Source of the DNA: JANJWP01 sp964540725
GTDB lineage: Bacteria > Patescibacteriota > Gracilibacteria > BD1-5 > UBA2023
Assembly: GCA_964540725.1 (NCBI GenBank)
Contig: CAZINU010000002.1
Span: forward strand, 117,089 to 181,088
Length of the DNA: 64,000 nucleotides
Direction of reading: 5' to 3'
The position numbers and the translations under genes are program-made. Numbering within the stretch: position 1 is the stretch's first letter; each line of letters opens with the position of its first letter. Below, piece after piece: positions 1-8,286 of this stretch. The notes below the pieces were generated by a model that was given only the letters and a program-made list of their open reading frames with translations, had not been told where the DNA came from and did no database searches.

Positions 1-71
1 CGAAACAGTCGCAAGCGCCGGCCGAAGAGTGGCCCAAGTATTGCAAGAAACCGGTCGGAAAAGGCGCGTAG
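1..71 (+). CDS. 3' end of an unidentified protein
   Basis: A reading frame open from the window edge ends at TAG (69-71). The visible C-terminus is hydrophilic and ends EEWPKYCKKPVGKGA. A strong hairpin terminator follows 16 bases later, which supports a genuine gene end on this strand. Too little is present to name a family. Confidence 0.45.
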   Translation, partial: KQSQAPAEEWPKYCKKPVGKGA

Positions 72-86
72 CCGCCGTTCGAATTC

Positions 87-119
87 AAAAACCGCCCCCG
101 GTTCGGAGGGCGGTTTTTT
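87..119 (+). terminator. rho-independent terminator after the left-edge gene
   Basis: An 11-bp perfect stem (aaaaaccgccc with gggcggttttt) encloses a 10-base loop, and the 3' arm ends in a run of six T. The A-run on the other side means it can also stop transcription of gatA, which converges from the right. Confidence 0.75.
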
Positions 120-162
120 CGAAATCCGGAGAACCTCGGGGCCGGAAGTTCCGGTTGGGACG

Positions 163-1608
163 TTATCGAAGGGCCGGCCGCTTGGCCGATACCTTTTCTT
201 TCAGGGCGTTTTCGAGCACGTGCGCGGCGAGGAAGACGGATTCCTCGCCCAAGCGGGGGCCGAGAATCTGCAAGCCGACCGGCAGATCCGGGCCGGAGAC
301 GTCGTCCGAGGGCTTGGCGTATCCGACCGGAAGCGAGAGTCCCGGGAGTCCCGCGAGCGACGCGTTGACCGTGAAAATGTCCGAAAGGTACATTTTGAGC
401 GGATCGTCGGTCTTTTCGCCGATCTTCCACGCGACCGACGGGGCCGTGGGCGTGAAAATGACGTCGACCTCTTCGAACGCCTTCGCGAAATCGCGCTTGA
501 TGAGTTCCCGAACGAGGGAGGCTTTTTTGTAGTAGGCGTCGTAGAAACCGGAGGAGAGGACGAACGAACCGAGCATGATTCGCCGCTGCGCCTCCTTTCC
601 GAATCCTTCCGACCGGTTTTTCGCGATGTCGGCCGGAACGTCGGACGAGTGGCCGAAGCGCAGTCCGTCGTAGCGGGCGAGGTTCGTAGATACTTCCGCG
701 GGCATGACGATGTAATAGACCGCGAGCCCGTATTCGGTATGGGGAAGCGAAATTTCCCTTATTTCGGCGCCGAGTTCGCGGGCTTTCGCGATGGCGGCCT
801 CGATTTCGGCTTTGACTCCCGGTTCGATGCCGTCGATGAAATATTCTTTGGGAATTCCGACCTTCAATCCCCTCAAATCGGTTTTCGACCAAATCGAGGC
901 GTCGACCGAGACTTTTTCGTCGAGGGAAGTGGAATCGAGCGGGTCTTTTCCGGCACTGATTTCGTAGAGGAGGGCTGAATCGCGGACGGTGCGGGTGAAG
1001 AACCCCGGGGTATCGAGGCTCGACGCCATCGCGATGATGCCGTAGCGGGAGAGTCGGCCGTAGGTCGGCTTGAATCCTACGACGCCGCACATCGAAGCGG
1101 GTTGGCGGATCGACCCGCCCGTGTCGGTTCAGAGCGCGGCGGGCACCATGCCGGAAGCGACCGCGGCGGCGGAACCCGACGAGGAACCCCCCGGAATCCG
1201 GGTCGGATCCCACGGGTTTTTCGTAATGCGGAGGGCGCTGTTTTCGCCCGACCCGCCCATGGCGTATTCGTCGAGGTTGAGTTTTCCCATGCTCACGGCA
1301 CCGGCGGCCTTCAACCGGGCGGTGACCGTCGATTCGTAGGGCGCCACGAAGTTCGTCAGCATCTTCGAGCTTGCGGTAGTTCGGACGCCCTTTTCACAGA
1401 AAACGTCCTTCACGCCGACGGGCAATCCGGCGAGCGGGAGCGACGCGCCTTTCGGTTCGAAGCCTTCGGCGACGAGATTGAAAGCCTCGATTTTCGAATC
1501 GAGTTCGCGGACGCGTCCGGCGAAATGGGCGAACGCGGCGGCTTGGGTCGTTTCGCCCGATTTGACGGCTTGGGCGAGTTCGGAGAGGGAATCGGTTTCG
1601 AAGCGCAT
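163..1608 (-). CDS. gatA: Asp-tRNA(Asn)/Glu-tRNA(Gln) amidotransferase subunit A
   Basis: GatA hydrolyses glutamine and passes ammonia to GatB, which converts mischarged Glu-tRNA(Gln) or Asp-tRNA(Asn). The 481-aa product starts MRFETDSLSELAQ and carries the amidase signature: the lysine in GLPVGVKDVF, the Ser-rich GGSSSGSAAAVASGM, then TDTGGSIRQPAS and GVVGFKPTYGR. Codon 160 (1129-1131) is TGA, exactly where the family has Gly in AL-G-x-DTGGS, so the two open halves form one gene under code 25. The stop is TAA. No gatB or gatC lies in the window. A hairpin with a T-run sits 57 bases upstream of the start on the same strand. Confidence 0.95.
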
Positions 1609-1664
1609 GGAAATTCGGAAAAGGTCCGTACGGGGCGGGATTGTAGCCGAAAGGGACGAAAAAG

Positions 1665-1691
1665 AAAGGCCGACGAACGGCCTTTTCGCGG
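1665..1691 (-). terminator. possible leader terminator upstream of gatA
   Basis: On the minus strand AAAGGCC-GTTCGTC-GGCCTTT is followed by CTTTTTC. It lies between the divergent gatA and xth starts, so it cannot terminate an upstream minus-strand gene in the window. It may act as an attenuator in the gatA leader, or it may be chance. The stem is only 7 bp. Confidence 0.3.
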
Positions 1692-1763
1692 CAAGCTCCC
1701 TTCCCTTGATTTTTTTCGCGCTCCGCGTACCCTTTTCCGAATTACCGCCGTAACCAGCCCTTC

Positions 1764-2531
1764 ATGAAATTCGTCTCCTGGAACGTCAACGGCATCCGCG
1801 CCTGCGTGAATAAGGGCCTTCTCGAATATCTCGGAATCGAGAATCCCGACGTCGTCGCGTTCCAAGAGGTGAAGGCGAAGGAAGACCAGAATCCGGCCGC
1901 CCTCGAATTCGCCGCGCTCGGGTACCGCACGTACTGGCATGCGGCCGAACGCCCCGGCTATTCGGGAACCGCGGTACTGACGAAAAAGGAGCCGCTTTCG
2001 GTTTCCTACGGCATGGGCGGCGTCATCGAAAACGACGACGAAGGACGCGTCACCACGCTCGAATTCGACGATTTCTTTTTCGTGACCGTCTACACGCCGA
2101 ACGCCAAACGCGAACTCGAACGCCTCGAATACCGCCAACTCTGGGATTCGTTCTTTTTCGACCATTTGAAGCATCTCGAAGAAACCAAGCCGGTAATCGT
2201 CTGCGGCGACTTGAACGTCGCCCATAACGACATCGACCTCACGAATCCGGGACCGAACCGCGGAAACGCCGGGTTCACCGACGAAGAGCGCGACGGCTTT
2301 CGAAAATTCCTTTCGGGCGGATTCGTCGACACCTTCCGGCACTTCTACCCCGATACTCCCGGGCAGTATACCTGGTGGAGCCACTTCGCCCGCGCCCGCG
2401 AACGGAACATCGGTTGGCGCATCGACTATTTCCTCGTGTCCGAATCCCTCGTTCCCCGGTTGGAAAACGCCTTCATCCGGCAAGAAGTCTTCGGTTCCGA
2501 CCATTGTCCCGTAGGAATCGAAATCTCGTAG
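1764..2531 (+). CDS. xth: exodeoxyribonuclease III (AP endonuclease, EEP family)
   Basis: This class II AP endonuclease cleaves 5' of abasic sites in base-excision repair. The 255-aa protein has the expected length and all signature blocks: MKFVSWNVNGIRA at the N-terminus, the metal-binding Glu in AFQEVKA, GDLNVAHNDIDL, DYFLVSESL and the terminal FGSDHCPVGIEI. The ATG at 1764 has no Shine-Dalgarno but a C/T-rich stretch in front. It is divergent from gatA and is followed after 65 bases by the cation transporter. The stop is TAG. Confidence 0.95.
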   Translation: MKFVSWNVNGIRACVNKGLLEYLGIENPDVVAFQEVKAKEDQNPAALEFAALGYRTYWHAAERPGYSGTAVLTKKEPLSVSYGMGGVIENDDEGRVTTLEFDDFFFVTVYTPNAKRELERLEYRQLWDSFFFDHLKHLEETKPVIVCGDLNVAHNDIDLTNPGPNRGNAGFTDEERDGFRKFLSGGFVDTFRHFYPDTPGQYTWWSHFARARERNIGWRIDYFLVSESLVPRLENAFIRQEVFGSDHCPVGIEIS

Positions 2532-2596
2532 TTTCCTTGAAAAACGGAGGCATTCGCGTTCGAACCCGCGATTCTCGCTCCTAAAACATTCGTCCC

Positions 2597-3514
2597 ATGT
2601 CCTCCGCACAGAAAGCCATCCGCTTCGCGACCCTCGCGGCCGTAACGCTCGCGATCGTGAAAACGGTCGTCGGACTCATGACCGGAAGCCTCTCCGTTCT
2701 CGCGTCGGCCGTCGACTCGCTGCTCGACTTCTTCGTTTCCCTCGTGAACGGGTTCGCGCTCAAGAAGGCGAAAGCCCCCGCCGACGACCGGTTTCGGTAC
2801 GGGTACGGGAAGGTCGAAGCGCTCGGCGCCCTTTTCGAAGGCCTCCTCGTCGGCGTTTCGTGAGCCGGAATCGGCATTTTCGCCGTTAAGCGCCTCATTT
2901 CCGGGGAGGGGCCCGAATCGCTCGGCCCCTCGTTGTACGTCATGCTTTTCTCGATTGCTGTCACGGGGGTGCTCGTATGGCACCTTTCGAAGGTCGCGAA
3001 GGCGACGAAGAGCCTCATCGTCGCCTCGGACGCCCTCCACTACAAGACCGACCTCTTTTCGAACGGCGCGGTGCTCGTGGGCGTGATCGCCATGCAGACG
3101 ACGGGAACCCTCTCCATCGACGCGTACGTATCGCTTTGAGTCGCCGCGTACATCCTTTCGAGCGCGTTCGGCATTTTGAAGGAATCCGTGCTCATGCTGA
3201 TGGACCACCGGCTCGAAGAGGAGGAGGAAGCCGTTATCCGTGCCGCCATCCAGGCCGAAATCGACGCCGGGAACGCCGAAGGCTTCCACTATCTGAAAAC
3301 TCGAAAGTCCGGCAGCCTCCGCCATATCGAATTCCATCTCGTGTTCGAGCCCGGAATTTCGCTCTTCGAGGCACACGAAACCGGTGACCGGGTAGAATAC
3401 GAAATCCGCCGCCGCCTGGGCGACGATACCGAGATACTCGTCCACCTCGATCCGTACGACGACAGCGCGGTGAACGAACGTCGGGCCGTGCCGATACGGA
3501 GGCCGGAGAGGTAA
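2597..3514 (+). CDS. cation diffusion facilitator family transporter
   Basis: A 305-aa CDF-type divalent metal/proton antiporter (FieF/CzcD family) of the cytoplasmic membrane. The TM2 metal site is in ASAVDSLLDFF and the TM5 site HxxxD is in SDALHYKTDLFSN; the soluble C-terminal domain contains KESVLMLMDHRLEEEE. TGA codons 89 (2861-2863) and 181 (3137-3139) fall inside membrane helices; in FieF the second aligns with a small residue/Gly (FALGIGIYIL). Read with the standard code the gene would be three fragments, with code 25 it is complete. The stop is TAA. Specificity (Fe, Zn or Mn) cannot be assigned. Confidence 0.9.
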
Positions 3515-3516
3515 CG

Positions 3517-3544
3517 TTGCTTTCCCTTCCGTTTCGAGTATCCT
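3517..3544 (+). promoter_or_regulatory. candidate promoter of the suf genes
   Basis: TTGCTT, a 16-base spacer and TATCCT, 28 bases before the sufC start, in the short gap after the transporter stop. It matches the sigma-70 pattern seen at other genes of this window. Confidence 0.35.
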
Positions 3545-3572
3545 CACCGCATCGTTTCGCAATTCTCCCAAC

Positions 3573-4310
3573 GTGCTCCAAATCGAATCCCTGTCCGTTT
3601 CGGTGGAAGGGCGGAGCGTCCTTTCGGATGTTTCGCTTTCCCTCGAATCCGGCAAAACGTACTACCTTCTCGGAAAAAACGGTTCCGGTAAAACCTCGCT
3701 CGCACTCGCGCTCGCGGGGCATCCGAAGTACGCGGTCGTTTCGGGCCGCGCCCGCTTGAACGATGCCGATTTGGAAGGAAAAACGCCCGAAGAACGCGCC
3801 GCGCTCGGGCTATTCCTTTCCCTTCAGAACGTACCGGAAATCAAGGGGGTCAAAATTTCGGAATACCTCCGGACCGTCCTGAACGCGAAAATCCGCCGGA
3901 CCGACCCCGACGCCAAACCGATCTCCCCGTTCGTCGCCCGCCGCGCCGTTTCGAAAGAAGCGCTCGCGCTCGGCATTCCGGAATCGTTTCTCGACCGCGA
4001 TCTCAACGTCGGGTTTTCCGGCGGCGAAAAGCGCCGGCTCGAACTCTTGCAGTGCAAGCTCCTCGACCCGAAATTCGTCATCTTGGACGAAATCGACTCC
4101 GGCCTCGACGTCGACGCGTTCAAAGCCGTCGCCGCGGCGCTCGCGGCGCTCCGGTCGCCCGACCGCACCTTTCTCGTCGTCACCCACAATTTCGCCCTCG
4201 CCGACTACTTGCCGCCCGACGGCGTCATCGTCCTCTCGGGCGGAAAAACCGTTCGGACGGGCGGGAAGGAAGTGATGGACGAAATCGGGAAGGAAGGGTT
4301 CGAAGCGTAA
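3573..4310 (+). CDS. sufC: Fe-S cluster assembly ATPase SufC
   Basis: SufC is the ABC-type ATPase that drives the SufBCD scaffold for Fe-S cluster assembly. The 245-aa protein shows Walker A GKNGSGKT at residues 34-41, the signature GFSGGEKRRLE near 148-158, Walker B FVILDEIDSGLD near 166-177, and the SufC-typical LQNVPEIKGVK segment. sufB follows after 25 bases, as in the usual sufCB(D)S order. The stop is TAA. Confidence 0.97.
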   Translation: MLQIESLSVSVEGRSVLSDVSLSLESGKTYYLLGKNGSGKTSLALALAGHPKYAVVSGRARLNDADLEGKTPEERAALGLFLSLQNVPEIKGVKISEYLRTVLNAKIRRTDPDAKPISPFVARRAVSKEALALGIPESFLDRDLNVGFSGGEKRRLELLQCKLLDPKFVILDEIDSGLDVDAFKAVAAALAALRSPDRTFLVVTHNFALADYLPPDGVIVLSGGKTVRTGGKEVMDEIGKEGFEA

Positions 4311-4335
4311 AGAATACGTTCGTACCGAATATCCA

Positions 4336-5727
4336 ATGTCATCGAATTCCCCCAATTCCCGCGAACTCTTCGACGCCCGCGACGACGTGGCGTATGCCCA
4401 CGTGTCCGGTCCCGGCCTTTCCGAAGAGGTGATTCGGGCGATTTCGGCGTCGCAACGCGAGCCGGAATGGATGCTCGAACTCCGGCTGAAGGCCCTCGCG
4501 ACCTTCCGGGCGAAGGGCCTGCCCTCGTGGGGGCCCGATCTGTCGGGGCTCGATATCGATGCCATTTCGTACTTCGCCAAGGCCGAAGGATCGGGCGAGA
4601 AAAAGAGTTGGGACGACGTTCCCGAAACCATCAAGAACACGTTCGACCGCCTCGGGATTCCCGAGGCCGAAAAACGCATGCTTGCCGGAGTGGGGGCCCA
4701 GTACGACAGCGAGGTCGTCTACCACAGCCTGAAAGCGGAACTCGCCGAAATGGGCGTTATTTTCGAGGACATGTCGGTCGCCATCCGAGACCACGAGGAC
4801 GCCGTCCGTTCGCACTTCATGAAGGCCGTCCCCGTAACCGACCACGCGTTCGCCGCACTCCATGCGGCCGTGTGGAGCGGGGGGACGTTCCTCTTCGTTC
4901 CGAAGGGCGTGAAGGTGGAAGAGCCGCTCCAGGCGTATTTCCGCATGAACGTCCGCGCGGGCGGACAGTTCGAACATACGCTCATCATCCTCGAAGACGG
5001 GGCCGAATGCCACTACATCGAGGGGTGCAGCGCGCCCAAGTACGGCACCGCGAGCCTCCATGCCGGATGCGTCGAAGTGTACGTGGGAAAGGGCGCGAAG
5101 ATGCGCTATTCGTCGGTGGAAAACTGGTCGATCGACACGTACAACCTCAATACGAAGCGCGCCATCGTGGAGGAAGACGGCTTTATCGAATGGGTGGGCG
5201 GGAATCTCGGATCGGGAACGACCATGCTCTACCCGTGTTCGGTTTTGAAGGGCGACCGTTCGGGCGCCAAGCACCTGGGTATCGCCGTCGCGACCGCCGG
5301 ACAGAACGCCGATACCGGGGCCAAGGTCATCCATATCGGACGGGGCACGAAGAGCGAGGTCGTTTCGAAATCGATGTCGAAATCCGGCGGCGTTTCCACG
5401 TACCGGGGGCTCGTAAAGATCGCGCCCTCGGCCCACGGAGCCGTTTCCCGGGTCGATTGCGACGGACTCGTGCTCGATGCCGGCTCCGTTTCCAACGCGC
5501 TGCCGGACATCCGCGTCGACGCTCCCGACGCCACCGTCGCCCACGAGGCGACCGCCGGGAAAATTTCGGAAGCGGCGCTCTTCTACTTGCAGTCGCGAGG
5601 ACTTTCGGAAGACGACGCCAAGACGATGGTCGTAAACGGCTTCTTGGCGCCGGTGGTTCGGGAGCTTCCCCTCGAATACGCGGCGGAGTTGAACGTGCTG
5701 ATTGGTATGGAGATGGAAGGGTTTTAG
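4336..5727 (+). CDS. sufB: Fe-S cluster assembly scaffold SufB
   Basis: SufB is the beta-helix core of the SufBC2D complex on which the nascent cluster is built. The 463-aa protein has family length. It contains FVPKGVKVEEPLQAYFR, GAECHYIEGCSAPKY, the block around MRYSSVENWSIDTYNLNTKR and GAVSRVDCDGLVLD, with conserved Cys residues in the last. The downstream sufD is separated by 178 bases that hold a palindromic repeat element. The stop is TAG. Confidence 0.97.
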   Translation: MSSNSPNSRELFDARDDVAYAHVSGPGLSEEVIRAISASQREPEWMLELRLKALATFRAKGLPSWGPDLSGLDIDAISYFAKAEGSGEKKSWDDVPETIKNTFDRLGIPEAEKRMLAGVGAQYDSEVVYHSLKAELAEMGVIFEDMSVAIRDHEDAVRSHFMKAVPVTDHAFAALHAAVWSGGTFLFVPKGVKVEEPLQAYFRMNVRAGGQFEHTLIILEDGAECHYIEGCSAPKYGTASLHAGCVEVYVGKGAKMRYSSVENWSIDTYNLNTKRAIVEEDGFIEWVGGNLGSGTTMLYPCSVLKGDRSGAKHLGIAVATAGQNADTGAKVIHIGRGTKSEVVSKSMSKSGGVSTYRGLVKIAPSAHGAVSRVDCDGLVLDAGSVSNALPDIRVDAPDATVAHEATAGKISEAALFYLQSRGLSEDDAKTMVVNGFLAPVVRELPLEYAAELNVLIGMEMEGF

Positions 5728-5731
5728 TCGG

Positions 5732-5853
5732 GGGCGTTTGAAAATCGTCGGCCTTCGCGCTCCGTTCTGCGGTCCGCGCTCACCGTACCAACTCAAGTAC
5801 GCCTCGCTTGCGGTCCTCGAACGTCGCGCGAATCCCTCGGTTTTGAAACGCCC
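5732..5853. repeat. palindromic intergenic element, copy A
   Basis: An imperfect inverted repeat of about 122 bp: terminal arms gggcgttt/aaacgccc, inner TTTGAAAA near one end and TTTTGAAA near the other, and the apex CGTAC-caactcaa-GTACG. Copies B (32023-32142, inverted) and C (50047-50170) share blocks such as TCCGTTCTGCGGT and CCTCGAACGTCGC (best between A and B). It lies between sufB and sufD and encodes no convincing protein. Confidence 0.8.
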
Positions 5854-5905
5854 GGTAGGCCCCGCCGTTTCGTTCGTAAAAATTGTATTTCCCCTGATTT
5901 TCCCC

Positions 5906-6589
5906 ATGTCCCCCATTCGAACCGCAGTCCCCTCATCCCTCCCCGGCCTCGTCGTCCGCTCCGGCGAAACTGTCGTGTGCCTCGTGTCGCCCGAAGACGC
6001 GGAACGCGGCATTTTGGCCGACGTGCGCGTCGAAGCGGACGCGGCATTCTTCTTTCGTTCGCTCGCGCTCGCCGCGTCGAATATCGCCATTCGGGTCCGT
6101 ATCGAAGGGGAGGGGGGGAGGTGCGACCTCCGTGCCGCGGTCGTGGGAACGGCGACCGGAAAGAGTTCGCTTGATTTCGATGCCGATTGCCGTGCCGATA
6201 GCGCTGCCGCCACCCTCCGAATCGCCGCGTTCGCGCCCGACGGCGCGAACGTCGAAACCCGGGCGTCCGCGTCGGTTGGGGCGTCCTTTCGCGGGTGCGA
6301 GGTCGAATCGGTCCAATCCAACGTATTCCTCGGAAACGGCGGACATATTCGCGGCATGCCCGAACTCAAAATCGCGGCGGCCGACGTGAAGGCCCGACAC
6401 GCGTGCGCCGTCGAGCGCATAAGCGAGGAATCCCTCTTCTTCCTCCGGTCCCGCGGACTTTCCGAGCACGACGCCACGGCCTCGGTGCTCGCGGCGAAAG
6501 TGTCCGAGATTTTTTCCGGATTGCCGGAAGGGTTCGTCCACGAGGGCGAAACCCTCTGTGCCCGGGCGATGAAAATGATCGTACCATAA
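5906..6589 (+). CDS. sufD: SufD-like Fe-S assembly protein, short form
   Basis: The SufB/SufD family subunit that pairs with SufB and SufC. At 227 aa it is clearly shorter than typical SufD (about 300-430 aa): the N-terminal helical domain is missing and mainly the beta-helix core and C-terminal helices remain. The C-terminal ISEESLFFLRSRGLSEHDA matches the equivalent block of the adjacent SufB (SEAALFYLQSRGLSEDDA). The ATG at 5906 was chosen because upstream codons belong to the palindromic repeat. The stop is TAA. Confidence 0.85.
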   Translation: MSPIRTAVPSSLPGLVVRSGETVVCLVSPEDAERGILADVRVEADAAFFFRSLALAASNIAIRVRIEGEGGRCDLRAAVVGTATGKSSLDFDADCRADSAAATLRIAAFAPDGANVETRASASVGASFRGCEVESVQSNVFLGNGGHIRGMPELKIAAADVKARHACAVERISEESLFFLRSRGLSEHDATASVLAAKVSEIFSGLPEGFVHEGETLCARAMKMIVP

Positions 6590-6603
6590 CCTTTTTCGGA
6601 TTC

Positions 6604-6912
6604 ATGGAAACGAACGACCCGACCCTTCGGGAAACGCAGGAAGCGGACTTGGAAACGTATCGGCGTTCCCTTGCCGCGAAAGCGCAACCCCTCGCCGAGG
6701 CGACGAATCGCCAAGTTGGCATGCTCATGCGTACCCACGAACCAAAATCCGACCGGAATCCCCAGACTCTTTCGGAGGGGATTCTGAACGGAACCATCCG
6801 CCCGGTTCCGTTCGCGGGAGACGATATTTTTTGGAAACATTCCCCAAATCCGAACGTTTTGCCATCGGCAGGGGGGAACGGGAGTACCGATATCGATAAG
6901 ATCCGCTGGTAG
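6604..6912 (+). CDS. hypothetical protein, 102 aa
   Basis: I do not recognise this family. The reading frame starts METNDPTLRETQEADLETY 14 bases after the sufD stop, so it is probably co-transcribed with the suf genes. It is hydrophilic, helical at the N-terminus and rich in Asn/Pro/Gly at the C-terminus, with no signal peptide or membrane segment. The stop is TAG. Gene reality is inferred from spacing and an intact frame. Confidence 0.55.
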   Translation: METNDPTLRETQEADLETYRRSLAAKAQPLAEATNRQVGMLMRTHEPKSDRNPQTLSEGILNGTIRPVPFAGDDIFWKHSPNPNVLPSAGGNGSTDIDKIRW

Positions 6913-7003
6913 GATTTCGCGCATTCGCCGGAACGTCCGAGTTCTTCCGGAGTTTCGATCTGATTGCAGGATGCATGGCCGCCCCGTTTCGATACCCCGG
7001 TTT

Positions 7004-7032
7004 TTGCGTGGAAAAAGAAAGTATGGTACCGT
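7004..7032 (+). promoter_or_regulatory. candidate extended -10 promoter
   Basis: TTGCGT, a 17-base spacer ending in TGG, then TACCGT, 26 bases before the 7059 start. The same arrangement (TTGCGT-N14-TGG-TA) occurs before 38561 and 55891. Confidence 0.45.
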
Positions 7033-7058
7033 AGGGTTGGTATTACTTTTTTTTTACC

Positions 7059-8144
7059 ATGACCACCATTCCGAAAAGTTTCGCGTCGGACGACGCTACG
7101 AGTCGGGCGAATCAGGAGGCCGTTCTGGCCGAATACGCGTCGTCCGACCTTCCGAAGGACGAAATCGAGGCAGCGCGCTTGCGCATCGCCGCCGAAAGTC
7201 AGCAGGAAGCCGAATCCGTAAATCGTCGAGTGGATGCCATTCTTGCGAAATCCCGGGGAAAAACCGCGCAACAGGTTGCGGACGAGGTCGTCGCTCCGGT
7301 GACGTATTCGGTTTCCGGTCTCCCCGCCGGACTCTCTCTCGATGCCGCTACCGGAAAAATTTCCGGAATGCCTTCGGCAGCGGGAGCCTTCGAAATCGGC
7401 CATTCTCGCGACTCGGCCGAAATCCGCGTCCCCCCATGTTTCCGCGAATTCGTGGAAAATCGAGTGGTAACGGTCGGCAAACGCGTCAGCTTCGTTCTTC
7501 CGCAAGCGGACGACCAAGATCGGAGTGAGCGTTTCGAATACTACCTCTCCCTGCCGAGCGGACTGAAGTTCGACCCCGATACCCGCGAGGTCTCCGGAAT
7601 TTTGGAATTCCCAACGGTATTTTCCGCCGAATACGTCGCCCGGAACGACCGGGGAGAAAGGGCATACGCCACGTTTGAAATCGAAGCCCGATTGCCCGCG
7701 GACGACCTGACGTACTCGATTTCCGCCACCGTCGACGGAAAAACCGTCTACGGCGACGATGCTCTCCCGGCCGGACTCCGTTTCGATTCCAAGACCGGCA
7801 CTATTTCGGGCATTCCGGAAACCTATGCCGACGGAACCCCGTTCGGTTCCGAGGCCGAACTTCACGCCGGTCCCATTTTTATCGGAACGGTCCCTCCCGT
7901 TACCGTTCCGGCCGGACGTCCGACCGATATCGTTTTGCCGGAAGCCGTTATCGACGGTAGTCCCGTCGTTTACCGAATCGACGAAGGATCCCTCCCCCCC
8001 GGCCTTTCGTTCGATCCCGAAACCCGCCGAATTTCCGGCGTTCCGAAATCGGATGGCGGAAACGCGGCGAAAATCGCCTACGTCGCCATCGATGCCGATG
8101 GAAACGCGGCCCGCGTCGACTTTACGATTACCGTCGTCGGATAG
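7059..8144 (+). CDS. putative Ig-like (He_PIG-type) repeat protein
   Basis: A 361-aa protein with four repeats of the putative-Ig motif: LPAGLSLDAATGKISGMP, LPSGLKFDPDTREVSGIL, LPAGLRFDSKTGTISGIP and LPPGLSFDPETRRISGVP, roughly residues 84-330. This motif is normally found in secreted adhesins and surface proteins, yet no signal peptide is visible: the N-terminus MTTIPKSFASDDATSRANQ is hydrophilic and helical for about 75 residues. It sits between sufD and sufS with its own promoter-like sequence and terminator, which suggests an insertion into the suf cluster. The stop is TAG. Confidence 0.8.
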   Translation: MTTIPKSFASDDATSRANQEAVLAEYASSDLPKDEIEAARLRIAAESQQEAESVNRRVDAILAKSRGKTAQQVADEVVAPVTYSVSGLPAGLSLDAATGKISGMPSAAGAFEIGHSRDSAEIRVPPCFREFVENRVVTVGKRVSFVLPQADDQDRSERFEYYLSLPSGLKFDPDTREVSGILEFPTVFSAEYVARNDRGERAYATFEIEARLPADDLTYSISATVDGKTVYGDDALPAGLRFDSKTGTISGIPETYADGTPFGSEAELHAGPIFIGTVPPVTVPAGRPTDIVLPEAVIDGSPVVYRIDEGSLPPGLSFDPETRRISGVPKSDGGNAAKIAYVAIDADGNAARVDFTITVVG

Positions 8145-8205
8145 CTCCCCGCGCTACCCGGACTATCCATCCGAACCCACCGTATGGGAAATCGGACAAA
8201 CGGCC

Positions 8206-8238
8206 AAAGCCCGTCCCCGCTCGGACGGGCTTTCTTTT
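8206..8238 (+). terminator. rho-independent terminator
   Basis: An 11-bp perfect stem (aaagcccgtcc/ggacgggcttt) with a 6-base loop, followed by ctttttg. It lies 60 bases after the Ig-repeat gene and 49 before sufS, separating the two units. Confidence 0.8.
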
Positions 8239-8286
8239 TGTTCGGAAATCGGCATAATCCCCCGGTTTTCCGAGAGTCCCTTCCTT

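Noticed and set aside
2551..2590. A tRNA-like GTTCGAA arm downstream of xth
   Set aside because: The 49-53/61-65 stem does not pair, and no acceptor, D or anticodon arms can be drawn. TTCGAA is common here because of codon usage.
4339..6924. A very long minus-strand frame (861 codons) opposite sufB/sufD
   Set aside because: It lies antisense to well-recognised Suf genes, is rich in Arg/Gly/Val as expected from GC-rich mirror frames, and matches no family.
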